A stretch of DNA of 64,000 bases from Bugulina stolonifera (Eukaryota; Bryozoa; Gymnolaemata; Cheilostomatida; Bugulidae): positions 20,338,298 to 20,402,297 of the forward strand of contig OW285189.1 of assembly GCA_935421135.1 (NCBI GenBank), given 5' to 3'. A program made the position numbers and the translations under genes. Shown piece after piece: positions 1 to 13,554 of this stretch; the stretch's first letter is position 1; each line of letters opens with the position of its first letter. The notes under the pieces are model-generated. The model was not told the DNA's origin. It saw nothing but the letters and a program-made list of their open reading frames with translations, and did not search any database.

Positions 1-351
1 AAAAAACTTCTAATTAATTATTAAAAGTGACTTTTAAGTTTTAAATTAGTCAATTAGTAATTATAGTTATAATAGTTATAGTGATTTATTATAATAGCTA
101 TTATTCTACCAAAGAGTACTTCTTACTCCTTGATTCTACGAATACGCAAGGAATATATCGTAATCAAATCCTAACCATATCATGTCATGCCACTAGATCT
201 GATTATCATTATATTTAATAAATGTTATAATATTAAATATAAGTATTATATAAATTAATTAATTAAATTAAAATAAAAGTTGTTATTAAGTTATTATAAT
301 ATAATTGTTTAACATAAATATTTTATTGTTAATAATTGTTGCTATATTATA
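1..351. other. AT-rich flank without a gene
   Basis: Very AT-rich, low-complexity sequence up to the first base of the foldback element. I see no open frame, RNA gene or recognisable repeat. Confidence 0.6.
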
Positions 352-3300
352 GGGCCATTCCATGGGGACTGATCAAATTTGCGTGCTGGCCCGACTCAGA
401 TTCTTTTGAAAATTTGCAGGTAGAAAGAGCACCCTTGAATTAGTGGGAAACCATCAATTTTTTTTCTATTTGACCCCTGTGGTTCCGGCAGCAGCTCGTT
501 GAAAAGTGGGAGAATGTGGTGGGGACAACTCCAAATGGAGTTTTTTGAAATTCCTGAACATTCAAATTATCACTGTGGCCACTGTATGATACTTAGAGCT
601 GTAATTTTTGTTACATAGATACTTTCATATACGTGCTTCAGTTTCATTACTCATTCAAGCCTATATGATCAACATATTGAGGGTCAGAGGTCACTGAAAA
701 CACCTCTCCGAGCTAGTTTGACCCAAATTCACCGAATATCGACCAAATAAACACTGCTGGATTTGATGAAAAGAAGGTTGATATACAATAACTAAGGATT
801 AGAGGTGCTCAACACAAAGGCAAATAAATTTTTGAAAATAAAAAACACTTTCCAAACTAAACTATATGGCGACAGCGGCTCAAATTCAACATGGCCGCCG
901 TCCAAGTTGGCGTTTTGGAGCGTTGTTCAAGGCTAAATCTACTAAACTTAGTAGTGAAAATTAATGGTGAAAATGTTGCTATATATACAATTCACACCTG
1001 TAGATTCCATTTCTGCAATAAAAACTTTGTCTTTTTGGGTCTAAAAGGCTGAATTCTCAGATTCAAATTTTACATACATTCGCTATAATATAGTGACTTC
1101 AGCGCCATGCAGTTAATTGGCTATGGCCATAGAGGTCAGTCAAGACTTAATTTGAGGTACAATTTGGGACTTGGCCTGGTTATACAACCTTATTTGTGAA
1201 GCAAAATGGGTGAAATCCTTTTTAATAGCGCAAACATGCAAACTAACTTTACCATGGCTCGTCCTTTCACACGTTTGTTAAATGAGGTACGATAGCTAAG
1301 CTAAGCAGTATTTCAAGGTGTGACTTATACCAAGTATTGCTTAATGAAATAGAAGGTGAAGAAAATTATGCTCCATGGAACTAAGGCTTCTTTAATTAGT
1401 GGATGAGGCTAAGGGGTTAAAAGTTATTTAAACTAGCTCAAGACAAATTTTGGGGTCACCATTAGTTATCAAATTCTAATCAAATATATACATGTACATG
1501 TACATGCATAACTATAGCCACAGCCCACGAACAATAACTTTTGACAATTTGTGTATGTATTTACATGTAGCTGACAATTAAACCGGTCTTTGCTAATTAG
1601 CTCCAAAAATATCTTTTTGGTCCTATATAAATTACCACAACTAAGGTAAGTGGTGCGACATGCATTAACTTTTAATCAAAAATATGAATATGGTTTTGTG
1701 AGACTTAGTTTTAGTTGTACCTAACAAGTTGAAATTATACTACAGGTGTTTGCTTGTTTCCAAGGGTAATAATGTTTAATGTACTTGCTAGCATCACCTC
1801 GCCAAATTTGCCATCCCTTATACCGACAACTTGATTTTCAATCGAGATAGTTTTGACCCTTCGAAAGACAAAACCGCTTATCTGAAAAAAATTGCGCTCA
1901 GTGAATAAAAGAAGAGCAGATCTCACCTTTCTAAGTGTAGACTACCATATTGGCCTGGCCATAATAATTGTTATACTGTGATGGTACGCCAAGTCATATC
2001 TTCCATCTGACACTCATTATTGTGTGCACATACATGTATATATCTGCTTGTACCTTACTATATGTTATTATATATGATTGTATGATTATATCTGTCTTTT
2101 AATGCCTTTTATACCCATGTACAGAGGCCCGACCTCTCAGAATCCATTGATATTCATTTTGTACATGAATTGGACCATTTTAAGCAACTTTTGTAGAACC
2201 CGACCTATTTTGGGTCGGCCGTCGGGCTTCCGGCGGCCATCTTGTTGCGCAACTTCCGGACGACCACATGTCGTCTTTTCCCGACGTCACGTCGGCCGGA
2301 AGTCCTTATACTATATAAAGGGCACTGTTTTACTGTTCATTGTCTCAGTCTTCACTTGGCTTTCAATAAAGACACATCTATACTTGATACAGAGACTTTC
2401 TCTTCCTTTTACTAGGTCATTCGCTTAGCGAACCGCCTACTAGGTCGAATTACTCTCTTTCATTGTATAGTCTGAAGGTCGGACTTGGGATCAGATGGGT
2501 CGTCTTTGGTAGTATTTGGGCTATTGAGACCGCTCGATCTTTCATGTAATGCGAAGTCCTATTACCACTCATAGGCACTTCATTTCTGGGTCGATAGTCG
2601 TCCAAGGACGACCGCACCAAATCACAGAAACCATTACAATACTATGGACTATGGAAATTCAATCTCTTCAAATAAACACTGTACAACATTTATACGTACT
2701 TGAAAAGGAACTATTCACATATTATGAACAAAAAGTATTTTTGAAGCTATTAGTAAAGACTGGTTTAATTGTAAGCAAAAAATATATATAAATCTGTCAA
2801 AAACTATTGTTTGTTAGCTGTGGCTATAATTTTGCATGTATATTTTTGATTAGACTCTGATAACTAATGGTGACCCCAAAATTTATCCCGAGCTAAAAAC
2901 GCCACCTCACCCACTGATTAAAGAAGCCTTAGTTCTATGGAGCTCCATTTTCTTCACCTCCTTTTTCACTAAGCAATACTTGGTATAAGTCACACCTTGA
3001 AATACTGCTTAGCTTAGCTATTCTGCCTCATTTAACAAACATGTGAAAGAAGGAGTAATGGCAAAGTTAACAAAACTGCATGTTTAGGCTATTAAAACCC
3101 ATTTTTCTTCACAAAGTAGGTTGCATAACCAGGCCAAGTTCCAAATTGCACCTCAAATTAAGTCTTGACTGACCTCTATGGCCATAGCCAATTAACTGCA
3201 TTGGCGATATAGTCACTATATTATAGCGAATGTATGTAAAATTTGAATCTGAGAATTCAGCCTTTTAGACCCAAAAAGACAAAGTTTTTATTGCAGAAAT

Positions 3301-3958
3301 GGAATCTACAGGTGTGAATTGTATATACAGCAACATTTTCACCATTAATTTTCACTACTAAGTTTAGTAGATTTAGCCTTGAATAACGCCCCAAAATGCC
3401 AACTCGGACGACGGCCATGTTGAATTTGAGCCGCTGTCGCCATACAGTTTATTTTGGAGAGTTTTTTGTTGTTCTCAAAAATTCATTTACCCTTGTGTTG
3501 AGCACCTCTAATTTTTAGTTATTGTATATCAACCTTCTTTTCATCAAATCCAGCAGTGTTTATTTGGTCGATATTCGGTGAATTTGGGTCAAACTAGCTC
3601 CGAGAGGTGTTTTCAGTGACCTCTGACCCTCAATATGTTGATCACATAGGCTTGAATGAGTAATGAAACTGAAGCACGTATATGAAAGTATCTATGTAAC
3701 AAAAATTACAGCTCTAGGTATCATACAGTGGCCACAGTATTAATTTAAATGTTCAAGAATTTCAAAAAATTTCATTTGGAGTTGTCCCCACTACAATTTC
3801 CTACTTTTCAATGAGCTGCTGCCGGAACCACAGGGGTCAAATAGAAAAAAAATTGGTGGTTTCCCACTAATCCAAGGGTGCTCTTTCCACCTGCAAATTT
3901 TCAAAATAATCCGAGTCGGGCCAGCACGCAAATTTGATCAGTCCCCATGGAATGGCCC
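352..3958. mobile_element. Long foldback DNA transposon, copy 1 (non-autonomous)
   Basis: The element begins GGGCCATTCCATGGGGACTG and ends with the reverse complement. Two arms of roughly 1.2 kb (about 352-1605 and 2740-3958) are imperfect inverted repeats along their whole length. It is flanked by TATA on both sides (348-351, 3959-3962), which could be a 4-bp or TA-type duplication. The unpaired centre (about 1605-2740) holds a solo LTR at 1977-2638 and a block shared with the second copy at 56541-61401. No transposase frame is visible, so it was probably mobilised in trans. The superfamily is not established. Confidence 0.85.
1977..2638 (+). mobile_element. Solo LTR inside the foldback loop
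   Basis: A 662-bp unit starting TGTGATGGTACG and ending ACCATTACA, with the canonical TG...CA ends. It is flanked by a perfect 4-bp duplication ATAC (1973-1976 and 2639-2642). Inside are a TATA box (ACTATATAAAGG, near 2311) and an AATAAA signal (near 2365), the normal order for an LTR promoter and polyadenylation site. The uninterrupted site is seen in foldback copy 2 near 58146. No internal retroelement genes remain, so recombination between LTRs is the likely origin. Termini, but little else, match the LTRs at 58505 and 59722. Confidence 0.82.
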
Positions 3959-4479
3959 TATATACATTTATTTATATTAGATTATTTTATATTAAAGAAT
4001 TAATAATTATTTATAACAATTTATTTGTTATTTAGATTAAGATTAATTTACAGCACTTGTTCTAGGAACAAGTGTTGTGTTCCTGCAAAAGAACTCAAAT
4101 GGTTCGGTAAAAAAGCTGAAAACTCATCTCCAAACAAAGAAAAGCTTATAAAAAGTATGTGCAAACCGGGGATACTTTCTTCTTGACAAAGTACAAGCAA
4201 GAGAGAAGAGCAACCAAAAAAGAAGGTAGACGCATGAAGATCAGCTTCCTTCTTGATAATATATGCAGTCCATTGGTGAGAGGAAACTAAACCTTTCTTC
4301 TGCAACCTGAGAAGCGCAGGAATGCAGTGTCCTTTACCCATGAGCTTCCCAACAAATGACAACCAAACCACAGTTGACCCAGGAAAATGCCAACTTGCTG
4401 AACAATTTCTTCCAACAACAATTCTGCTGAGACCACCATATTGATAGTATCCCACCATTGGACACTCCAGATGAAGGTA

Positions 4480-5550
4480 TAAAAATATTATCAGAAGATG
4501 GTGTCACTAAACTGATCGTCTCGTTAGGAAATGGGAAGTCTCCAGGGCCTGATAGGATCCAAAAACCAGTCCCCATGGTAGACATACCAACCACTACATA
4601 ACTGTATGTCTCTAGTCATATATTTCATGCCTCTGTATAATCTGGACGACTGCCAGGCTCATGTAACCCTTATTCACAAGGGAGAAGGACATAACCGTGT
4701 GTCAAATTTTAGACCCTATCTTTTTGACAGCTATACCACGTAAGATACAAGAGCATATTGTTCTTCACCACATCAACAAAAAAAACTAGACCTCTTTCTT
4801 CACAACAGAAAACATGGGTTTCAGAGAGGTCTATCTGGTGAGATTCAGTTGTGTACTAGCTACAGTACCATGACCTAGTAAAGTTTATGGAACCAAACAA
4901 CACATAGCCTTATATTGGACTTCACAAAGGCTTTTGATAAGGTGCTACACAGTCCATTACTACTACTACTACCAATTTAGATCCAACCCTTGTAAAGTAG
5001 ATTCAAGATTTTATCACAAGACAGAACCAAAGAGTAGTACTTTCGCTATAACCCCTGGAGTGCCCTAGGGTTCAGTCCTAGCACCCACCCTCTTCTAAAT
5101 ATACCAGCTACCGTTACCAGGTTACCAGATACAGTGATCTGTAATTTCAGTTTCCACTCAGATGATGCACTTCTATGCCAAGAAGTGAACTGTGATCAAG
5201 AATCCATGGAGTTTCAGAAAAAACATTGATGCCATACAAGAATGGTCCGAAAGATGGGAGATGCCATGTAATGCATCCAAATGCCATGGAATGACTTTTA
5301 ATGCCAGTGACCAACTACCAACATACAGACTAGGTACTACTACTGGACTGGTAAAACTCACTATCTTGGGATCACCCTCCAACAGGAATTGAAGTTTGAT
5401 CAACACATTGCTCAAAAAAGAGACAAAGCAGGCAGGATTCTGGGAGCTACATGTAATAAAGATGAGAAAAATCCAAAATTCACCAAAACCGATCTAAAAG
5501 CTAAATTGCCTGTTGGATAGTGCTAATCTAGGGTTATTCAAAGAGGTCTG
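4480..5550 (+). pseudogene. Decayed LINE reverse transcriptase fragment
   Basis: Translation across frames gives landmarks of a jockey/CR1/L2-type non-LTR reverse transcriptase in the right order: LGNGKSPGPDRI near 4535, a HGFQRGLSGEIQL block near 4810, DFTKAFDKV near 4920, GVP(Q)GSVLAPTLF near 5060 and a decayed S-DDALLC active-site region near 5160. Many frameshifts and stops separate them. The active-site Ala/Tyr residues are damaged, so this is a dead 5'-truncated copy. The upstream 3960-4480 stretch may be part of the same insertion but shows no clear motif. Confidence 0.7.
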
Positions 5551-5616
5551 CCAGTTACAATAGCAGATGATGTCATCTGCTACAAAATGGTCTTTGAACA
5601 GTTCTATATACATGTA

Positions 5617-6054
5617 CAGTGGAAATTCCTTAATTCAAACTCCAAGGGACCACCATAATTGGTCTGAATTAGGCCGAGTTTGAATTATGTGATCCCTTCA
5701 TTTTATATAATGACGTACATTACATGTACCGGACAACAGTATAAAAACGCATTTTGCTAAGGAACAGTAAAGCAATTTGGGGATTTTCCCAGCTTAGGAT
5801 GAGCAGAAACATGTTGCAGTAATATCTACTAATAACTACTAACTACTAGTAACGATTATTAGGTGATTAGTGCTGGCTGTGATAGCATTATCATTGATTA
5901 TAGTATGAGCCTAAGCAGCATGAAGTTTGAATTACGGATGGTAAGTTTGAATTATTTGAAGCTATTTATATAGTGCTCAGCAGGGACCAAGGCTAATAGT
6001 TTGAACTAAACAAATTTTTGAATTATCCGAGGTTGAATTAGGCAAGTTTCACTA
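5617..6054. mobile_element. Pogo/Tigger-like MITE, copy 1
   Basis: The terminal inverted repeats read CAGTGGAAATTCCTTAATTC on the left and, reverse complemented, AGTGAAACTTGCCTAATTCA on the right. The left end abuts TA. CAGTG...AATTC termini with TA targets are typical of pogo/Tigger elements of the Tc1/mariner superfamily. There is no transposase. A shorter copy of the same family lies in NR-D at 48440-48627 in the opposite orientation. Confidence 0.75.
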
Positions 6055-6119
6055 TAGTTAATGCTCCTGAGTCGTAGTCCTGCAGACTAAACTTGCATCT
6101 ACATCTACAATGTATACTA

Positions 6120-6459
6120 CCCTAAAAGCAGAGATTTTTAGCAGAAGAAAGTTTCGCGAGTTTGCTAATCCTGGAGCATTTTGTGATAGAAATATTTAGC
6201 GAGTTTGGCCTATCGCGAAATTTGTTAATTCCAAAAATAATGGTTAAGCATATTTCAGCATTAGAAACAAGCTCAGCTAAACTGTATGTTTACTCAGCTT
6301 TAAACCCTATTTACATAGCCGTATGTAGGGTCTGTTTAAACCAGTAATTATTTAAATCATTTTGAAAGCAGAATTTGATAGCGATGGAAATTATTCGCGA
6401 GTTTATCTCTCGCTAAATTCGCGAAAGTTGAAACTCCCAAAAAGTATCTGCTTTTAGGG
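6120..6459. mobile_element. MITE with CCCTAAAAGCAGA termini
   Basis: A 340-bp element bounded by CCCTAAAAGCAGA and its near-perfect inverse TCTGCTTTTAGGG, flanked by TA on both sides (6118-6119, 6460-6461). Internal GCGAGTTT/TCGCGA words are arranged symmetrically. It is non-coding; Tc1/mariner-like by target site only. Confidence 0.75.
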
Positions 6460-6766
6460 TATATACATGTACATTCACTACAACCCTTATCATTCCCAAG
6501 CTAAAGTGGGCAAAAGATACATCTGTGTCATTTTAGTATTCAACTTCGTTGGTAGGATGGGAATAACAGTGTTTGGTGTTACAAACCAACTAGTATATTG
6601 ATAGAATAACTATTAACTTTCCAGCAGTTATATTTTGTAAAGCGGATTTATTTACAATATTGAGTTTTACTCATCAACTACATGTACATTTTATCTTTGG
6701 TGTAGATCTGATGAAAAGCATCCCACTATTTTAAGTCAAGAAATCATGGTGTAATTCGCTGGCAGA

Positions 6767-9700
6767 ATGTTCAACAATGATGCTATCGACTTGTCCACAA
6801 ACAGTCAGTCACTTGCTACAGGGAGTCGTCACCCTGAGGAGGGGGCAGCAGAGAATAAAGCTATAGAATCAGTGAAACTGAAGACAAATTTCTCGGTATT
6901 ACCTACATTCCTACCTCCATGCAGGATTTGTAATGCGACAGCATCCGGCTATCATTATGGTAATCCACACTAAATTGAATAATACTTTTATACCGAAGAT
7001 CCCTACCTGTCTACTAATTAGTATATCCATGATATAGCTACATGTGTATGTAACTAGCCTTGTATAATAAACTAAGTCACAGCATCTCATGAGGCTTACT
7101 AGACCTAACTTAGGGCAACTCCAAACCACAGCTCACTTTGTAGGATAGGGTTAATGTCATTTCATTTTCCTTGCGTGGTTGTTATACATTAGGTTTTTTC
7201 TAAGGATATTTATATGTTATTTCAGGTGCTAACACTTGTGAGCCATGTAAGGCGTTCTTTTGTCGGTCTTTGAATAAGAAGTCAGTTTTCAAGCCTTGTC
7301 CACTGAAAGGCAAATGCGCAGATAATCCTAATGGAAGGATTAAATGTTCAGAATGCAGATACAAGAAATGTATAGAAATTGGAATGACCAAAGAGGGCAA
7401 GTTCTTTTTACATATAACCATTGATAAGTGAAAATATATTGAAAAAGTGTACAAAAAAGCCTTTTTTATTCAACTTCCCATAAATGTTTCAGAACATCGT
7501 TGTGTAAGTATGACTTATGTACATGTATAATAGTTGTCATCTCTTGTACTAAAATTATGTATGTGATCGAACAATAGACCGTATACATGGATATGTAAGA
7601 TACACAAAGGTATTGAATGTACATGTTACGTTCTCCATACATCCACACCAAGCAAAGGCACATTCATATACATGTGTCGTTGGAGTATGAATGACTTAAT
7701 TCTATAAAATATTATAACTAGTTCTTGGAAAATTGGGTTGTACTGGTGGTATATTTTACTTTTAACGAATAGCAGCCCTGCTCACCAAGGTTCATATTCT
7801 TCCAGGTGTTAAAAAAGGTCGATATACTTCTTTGAAGAGAACGGAGGACACTAAAGAGGTAAATCGAATTCGAGCCAACAATAATCTATGCAAGAGTTTT
7901 GATCTGAAACACTGTTTTGAAACCTCTACGATGCTTGTTGCGCAATTCCATCAGAATTTTAAGCTGTTCATACGCTTCTATACCAACAAAAAGGAGATAG
8001 ACATGAAGATGCAGCAATTGTTCAATAATCCAAATGGCCACAGCGAAATTAAATATTATCCTGGAAATGAAACTTATGACGCTCTTATACATTGGTGTAA
8101 AGTTGTAAATGAGGGTCTCTTAAATATGGAAGCCGCTGAAAGTTATCAAAACTTTGAAGAAGCGAGGAAATGTGTCCACGAAACAATGTTCAGTGGTTGG
8201 GCGTTTCAGGTAGAAAAACTGTTGAGTGAAATAGCTTGCTTTACAAAATCAATACCTGGGTTCTCAGATCTGGACATGGATGACAGAGTGTTATTACTGA
8301 AACAAGGAAGGGCAGAAGCATTGCATGTACTCAGGTAACAAAATTTTGAAGTTGTCGGCAAGTAATCTTTAGGAATGCATTAAATATCACTAATAATAAT
8401 ACCAAAACTAAAGACTGCAAATAAGCCAGTAATTCGTGTAGAAGCGAATCCTTTTACTTAAATGTTTTCACTTCGGTTTTTTCTTCTAGACATCCGGCAA
8501 TCTATGTTGATATTCAGTGTATGGCAACTGACGATTTAAAGTCTGGAGACTTGCTCTTAGTACCTATGCATCTTGTAGAAAATATTCTTGGTAAAGAGTG
8601 TATCGATAGCATAAAACTGTAAGTTTGATCGTCTATGTAATATTTCAGTGTGTTTGTCCTCTCACCAGCTTCATTTCTCTGGTCAGAATAGACAAGTGTT
8701 TGAAACAAATTTGAAAATAAAAGCAGTTGAATGTTATAAAGACATATGAAGTGTGTCAGTATGGACATTTCACTATTTGTTCATCGGTGATCACATTCTT
8801 AATTTTGAGAGTTTCTTTAAAGTAAAATTGACACTGTAATAGCATATTATTTTTAGACCTAGGCATGTCAATTATTACCCACATTTACAGCCAAAATCCA
8901 TGAAGCACTTTAGCTTTAGGTCGCCCTATAGTGATATGTTGCTCTAACTGCATTATGGGGTAGTTGTCACACCACAAATGTCGCTTAACCCTGTGTCACT
9001 GCAGCTAGGTCGTCCTCTTTGTTGTTTCGCTACAGCGCAGGTCATGAACCAAGTTGCATCTCAACAAGGAAAAGGTCGCATATATAGTTATAGTAGTATA
9101 ATAGTAGTAGTATAACCAATGGGCTGTCACCCTAAAGAGCATAAATTTTACGTATGTCTACATTGCTATGGACCTTGGCTGTACATCACTCACACCCACA
9201 GGTATTAGAATTCAATTAGCAAGTTTGAGATTAGCAAGTAGAGGCTTAGACATTAGCTTAGACATTAGCTAAGAAGTGTGCATACAACTAATTTTTATAC
9301 TGGTTTTAGTTAGTGCCAGTCTCTGCGTTCTGTGGCCACAAGGTGTTTTGCTTTGCTGATTTTTAGACTGGTTACACACATCATACAAGTTTACATAGTT
9401 AATATAACTGACAATTACCTAATAGAAACCACCGAGCAGAGTAGTCAGTAAACCTTAGAACAATTACTCTCAAATGTAGGCGAGCACATGGCCAATGTAT
9501 AGCTACTGCCACTTTACTATCCACGTTACAGGACTGTGTCTAAACTAAATAAGCTAAGACTCAACCTTGAAGACACTGCAGTACTAATAGCATTTATCAT
9601 GTGTACACCTGACAGAGTTGGACTTCAGAGGTCAGATATAGTAGAGAAGATGCAGGATTCTTTATTACCAGTAAGCTTTTCCTCTCATCATGAAATAGGA

Positions 9701-10457
9701 GTAGGTGCATTTAGTTTGAGAAACAATATAGCCATGCAGCTGGCAGGCACACCATGCTATTCTGAAAGACTAGAAAACTTGTTAGCCTGGCCTCCACCCA
9801 TTGTCCAGGTGGTTTCAGCCAGTTATTATTCCATAGATTGTAAATTTTGAAAAGCCCTATTCTACTATTGCTCATAGCCTTGCTAAACCTATTTGATTGG
9901 CTAATGGATCTTGCTTTAGATGACAAGTTCCAATTACGGACATTTTTCAGCTGAAGAAAGCTGTACAATCCATAATAATATTGTGGCTCATGCCTTTTGG
10001 TTACATACATGTATAATCTTCTATGCTTGTAACTGATGCAAAACCTTCACAAAGCGCTTCACATATATTGAGCTTTGGAGACAGTATTGTGTTGGTCTTT
10101 TACAATACATGCTGGCATTTTTTAGTGTATGTATAGTGATAGCAGCCCATTAGACTGTATTTCAAAGCTAATTTCAGAGCGGGTCAATTCTACATGTATA
10201 ATAGCTAGCAAAGCTACCCGGAACATTCTTCTGTATGGATAATCAGTTTTTACCATATGCTATATTCTTATTTCCAGGTGCTCCAGTACACATTGAAGAA
10301 GAACCACCCTGATAACCCAAATATTTTTCCAGAGTTATTACTGTTTCTACCACTGCTGAGACAAAACAGTGAAATAAATTCGAATGCTATGAAGAAACTG
10401 CGGTACAGAGTTAACCGGGAACACCATCCCCTTCTTTTTGAAATGCTGCAGGAATAG
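6767..10457 (+). CDS. Nuclear receptor A (NR-A), NR1-like, complete six-exon gene
   Basis: Predicted ligand-regulated transcription factor of 446 residues. Exons: 6767-6959, 7226-7396, 7806-8334, 8490-8618, 9532-9670, 10278-10457 (stop TAG). Exon 1 gives a short A/B region with AIDLSTNSQS and the first two zinc Cys (C52, C55). Exon 2 completes finger 1 (C69, C72) and finger 2 (C89-X5-C95-X9-C105-X2-C108). The P-box reads CEPCKA, not CEGCKG, followed by FFCRS. Exon 3 starts with the GRYT...NRIRA extension and ends in the ligand-domain signature FTKSIPGFSDLDMDDRVLLLK. Exon 6 ends LLFEMLQE, the AF-2 helix. Intron 2 has a GC donor (GGCAAGT at 7396-7402); the other introns are GT-AG. Family membership is certain; the subfamily is inferred, and ligand and DNA site are unknown. 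The start is the ATG aligned with the paralogues. Confidence 0.93.
8835..9531. other. Intron 4 of NR-A, no coding sequence seen
   Basis: The longest stretch of intron 4 holds short repeats such as CTTAGACATTAG (near 9248) and GTAGTATAA (near 9090), but no exon, RNA gene or well-bounded element that I can support. Confidence 0.4.
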
Positions 10458-10554
10458 AGAAACTTCACTCTTCCATAGCAGGGTACAATATACGCAGACG
10501 TGCAATATGACTTATCTAAATACTGTCTGGGGAAAATGTGTACCATATTACAAT

Positions 10555-10690
10555 TAGCCTTTATGTTTCCAATGTGGGAGTCACAGGTTCGATTCCCATA
10601 AGGGTCATTGGTGGTGTTAGGAAGGACATCCAGCCTTATAATGCTCCTGTACCACATAGTAACTTTTCCATTGATAAAGTGCCCCTTCCC
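10555..10690 (+). mobile_element. tRNA-derived SINE fragment
   Basis: Contains a pol III B-box (AGGTTCGATTCCC near 10583) followed by AGGAAGGACATCCAGCC (10620-10636). That arrangement is familiar from tRNA-derived SINE tails in several animal lineages. The A-box half is degraded. It lies about 100 bp past the NR-A stop codon and so may be carried in its 3' UTR. Confidence 0.55.
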
Positions 10691-12280
10691 CACCCCAAAA
10701 TTAGAAAACTGATGCAGATCACTTTAGATTGTTGCTTTCTCATCTTGGAATAATAGTGGGAAGTTAGTTTCCAATTGGAGAACAGCATATAATATGATGT
10801 ATAATGAGGCCACAAGCGAGTGTGTATTGCCAGGTAGGCCCTACTCCCCTACATGTTATATTAGAGTTAATGCTGACTGTTATATTGCTGTTAGGTGCAA
10901 TTTTACACATTGAGGTGTATAATTATAAAATCTACACAGAAATCTACTAGCCTTATCAAAGTGTAAATGGAGAACTTTTGCAGTAACTTTGTATGGGCAT
11001 TTTCTCACTAAAGTAGAGAATTTTTAACACCTGCCTCCAACATGTTAACTGCTTGAATCAAAGTCAAAGCTGACTGCCATAGGTCAGTGAACACTGAAAT
11101 ACAGTGCTCTGCCTATGGTAAGGCGAGCTTCCAGTTCACGGAATATTCAAGAACCAGGGCCATATATTGGCTTAGTAGGTGGCGTGATGTATCAATGTTG
11201 ATAAGATAATGTCCGACAGAGCCATAGCTCTGGTATCACCCTCCCCTCTACTATCTCTATATGTGCTATAATTATTGATGTCCTTCCTTTATGTTGTAGA
11301 CTGGACTGTCCCATATGATGGGTATTTCGAATGTTATTTGGGATTTATAGATCAAGCAGAAATATATTGAATACAGAGTTTATTAGTAGCCTGAGTCTTG
11401 TATGTGATACTCAATGAAGCATAAACTAGTGTTTATTTTATAATATATTTTATTTCTATATCTATCATCTTATACACTGTAGGGTTATTTTTGTTATTGT
11501 CTGCAAATTACATGTAAATCTCCAGGTTTTAGAGGGAGACTCCCAGTTTGTCAGCTCACTATTGAATTTACCTTCATTTCAATTAGAAAATGGGTTGTAC
11601 TAATTTAGAACCGACTGAAAAATCTAACACTAGCATTTTGGTCAAATCATATTTTGCTATTTTGATGGTTTCTCATTTGGCAAATTTTTAAACAAGTGTG
11701 CTGATAAAATCTCCCAGTTTTTATTTCTGTTGACTTGGTGGACAGGATGTTGATACCTCCTGGTGATACTAAACCAAAACTGTCGTGTTCTACATATAGT
11801 ATCCCCTTAGTCACAGTCTGACTTAGTAATAAACCATTTATTGTTAACCTAGTCTAAAAAGTGATTTGTTCTATACAGTGAAAATATTTTTGTTATTAAT
11901 CTTCTCAGTATGGTGGTATGTTATTTTATCAATGGACAGAGATTTCTAATATCTATAATTTTATATACATGTACTTTGTCAATTTTACAAGCTTACGAAA
12001 TTTTCTAGCTTTCCATTTTTGGAATTTTGGAAAATGAAATGGTGCTATTACTATGCTATTAATTTGTCCATTATCACCAGTTGCCAGTCAGTAACTATTA
12101 CCTCAGTCAGTAACTATTACCTTGCATTGTTCCAGTTTTATGCTATTTTTCTTTTGTTTTTACATTCCTACACTTTTTACCGTATAATAATTGTATTATT
12201 TTATTTTGTTGGTGCACTTGGACCAATTATGTGCCCTACAACGATGATCTGATCTTTACATGTATGTTATGGGACAACAG
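10691..12280. other. Downstream flank of NR-A without a gene
   Basis: AT-rich sequence probably covering the rest of the NR-A 3' UTR and intergenic DNA. No convincing open frame, structured RNA or bounded mobile element is visible. Confidence 0.45.
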
Positions 12281-13200
12281 TATAATATGATATATTGGGT
12301 TGTATGCTAGGAAATCTCATGCGTACAAGATGAGGTGCTATAATATATGTACTGTATACATTATAACATTATTCCTTGATTACAATATGTATCAGGTCAA
12401 CTTTCACCGTCATATTAATATGTATTTTATCACTGTGATTGAACATCCTTGTTCATCTATAAGCAGTTGACAAACTTATAAAGGGTCAGAATAAATATGT
12501 TGGTAGAATTACAATCTCCTTGTGTCTATGATCTTTCATTAATCATGATAAATACTTCCCGAGCACAGATAATCTACATGTATGTTGTTTATATATATGG
12601 TATAGGTATACACTCCTGGTATGGAAAAAGAACTGTGTTGACTGCTTAAAATTTCTAGCATTTAGCTCATTGGCCTGTATACTTGTTGTCGGAGTGTGGG
12701 CATTGTTGGCGCGTTCATACTAGTTATGTATACTGTTAGTGTAAGATTAGTGTGACGTACATTGTATATTACATACGATGTACTATATAATATAGTATGG
12801 TATGTTCATACACCTTATAAACCAAGCCATGCCCTGGTACCCCTACAGTGTGATTATAGTTACACAAAGCGTAGGTGCCCTACATAAACAGACCATGTAC
12901 AAATAACATGTTTACACGCTCCTGCTGTTTTTTGAATGTAAGTCCAATACTCCAAATGTATAGTTTGACTTGGTAAGGTAAAGTTGCTACTTGATTGTGA
13001 TTATGTATACATGTACATACGAGTACTGCATTCCATGTAGGATGTTACGGGAATAAATTTGTACTATATAAACTTGGGTTGTATCAAGTGGAGGCTGAAT
13101 ACTTGGTAGAAAACTACACACAATTTGATTCATACATTGTAGGTGCTCATAAGCTATTGATCTTCATTAGGAATTGTCCTTTCTCAGTTGAGAAAAGATA
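12280..13200 (+). repeat. Duplicated flank block shared downstream of A, B and C
   Basis: Words such as CACTGTGATTGAACATCC, TTCATCTATAAGCAGTTGAC and CTCCTTGTGTCTATGA recur downstream of NR-B (about 29560-29770 and 30540-30760) and NR-C (about 44080-44330). The 12850-13200 part (AACAGACCATGTACAA, CCAAATGTATA, AGCTATTGAT) matches 31210-31480. This indicates that the flank travelled with the receptor gene in past duplications. It is non-coding. Confidence 0.7.
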
Positions 13201-13554
13201 ACTTCTAATTACTTTAAATATCTTACGGGTGCCCCTGACATTACTGCAACATCGAATCTTTTACTTACACCAAAAGTATATTATAATAAGCTTCCCTATT
13301 TTCACTAACTCATGTGAACTGAGGATGTGCAATGAAAGGGGGCTTGTGCTCTATCTCATGGCTGGTCAGTACCCAATACTGGCATTGATAACCAATCAAG
13401 AGAGATCCATACCAAACAATATCAATATACAAAGTAGTCTTGGCAGTTACTGGTAGACCACAAGCCTGCTACCAAGGCTATTATAGCCAGGATTCACATT
13501 TTAACCTTCAGAAAATGGGGTGGTTATGAATATGATGAATCAGTCAGAATGGTA

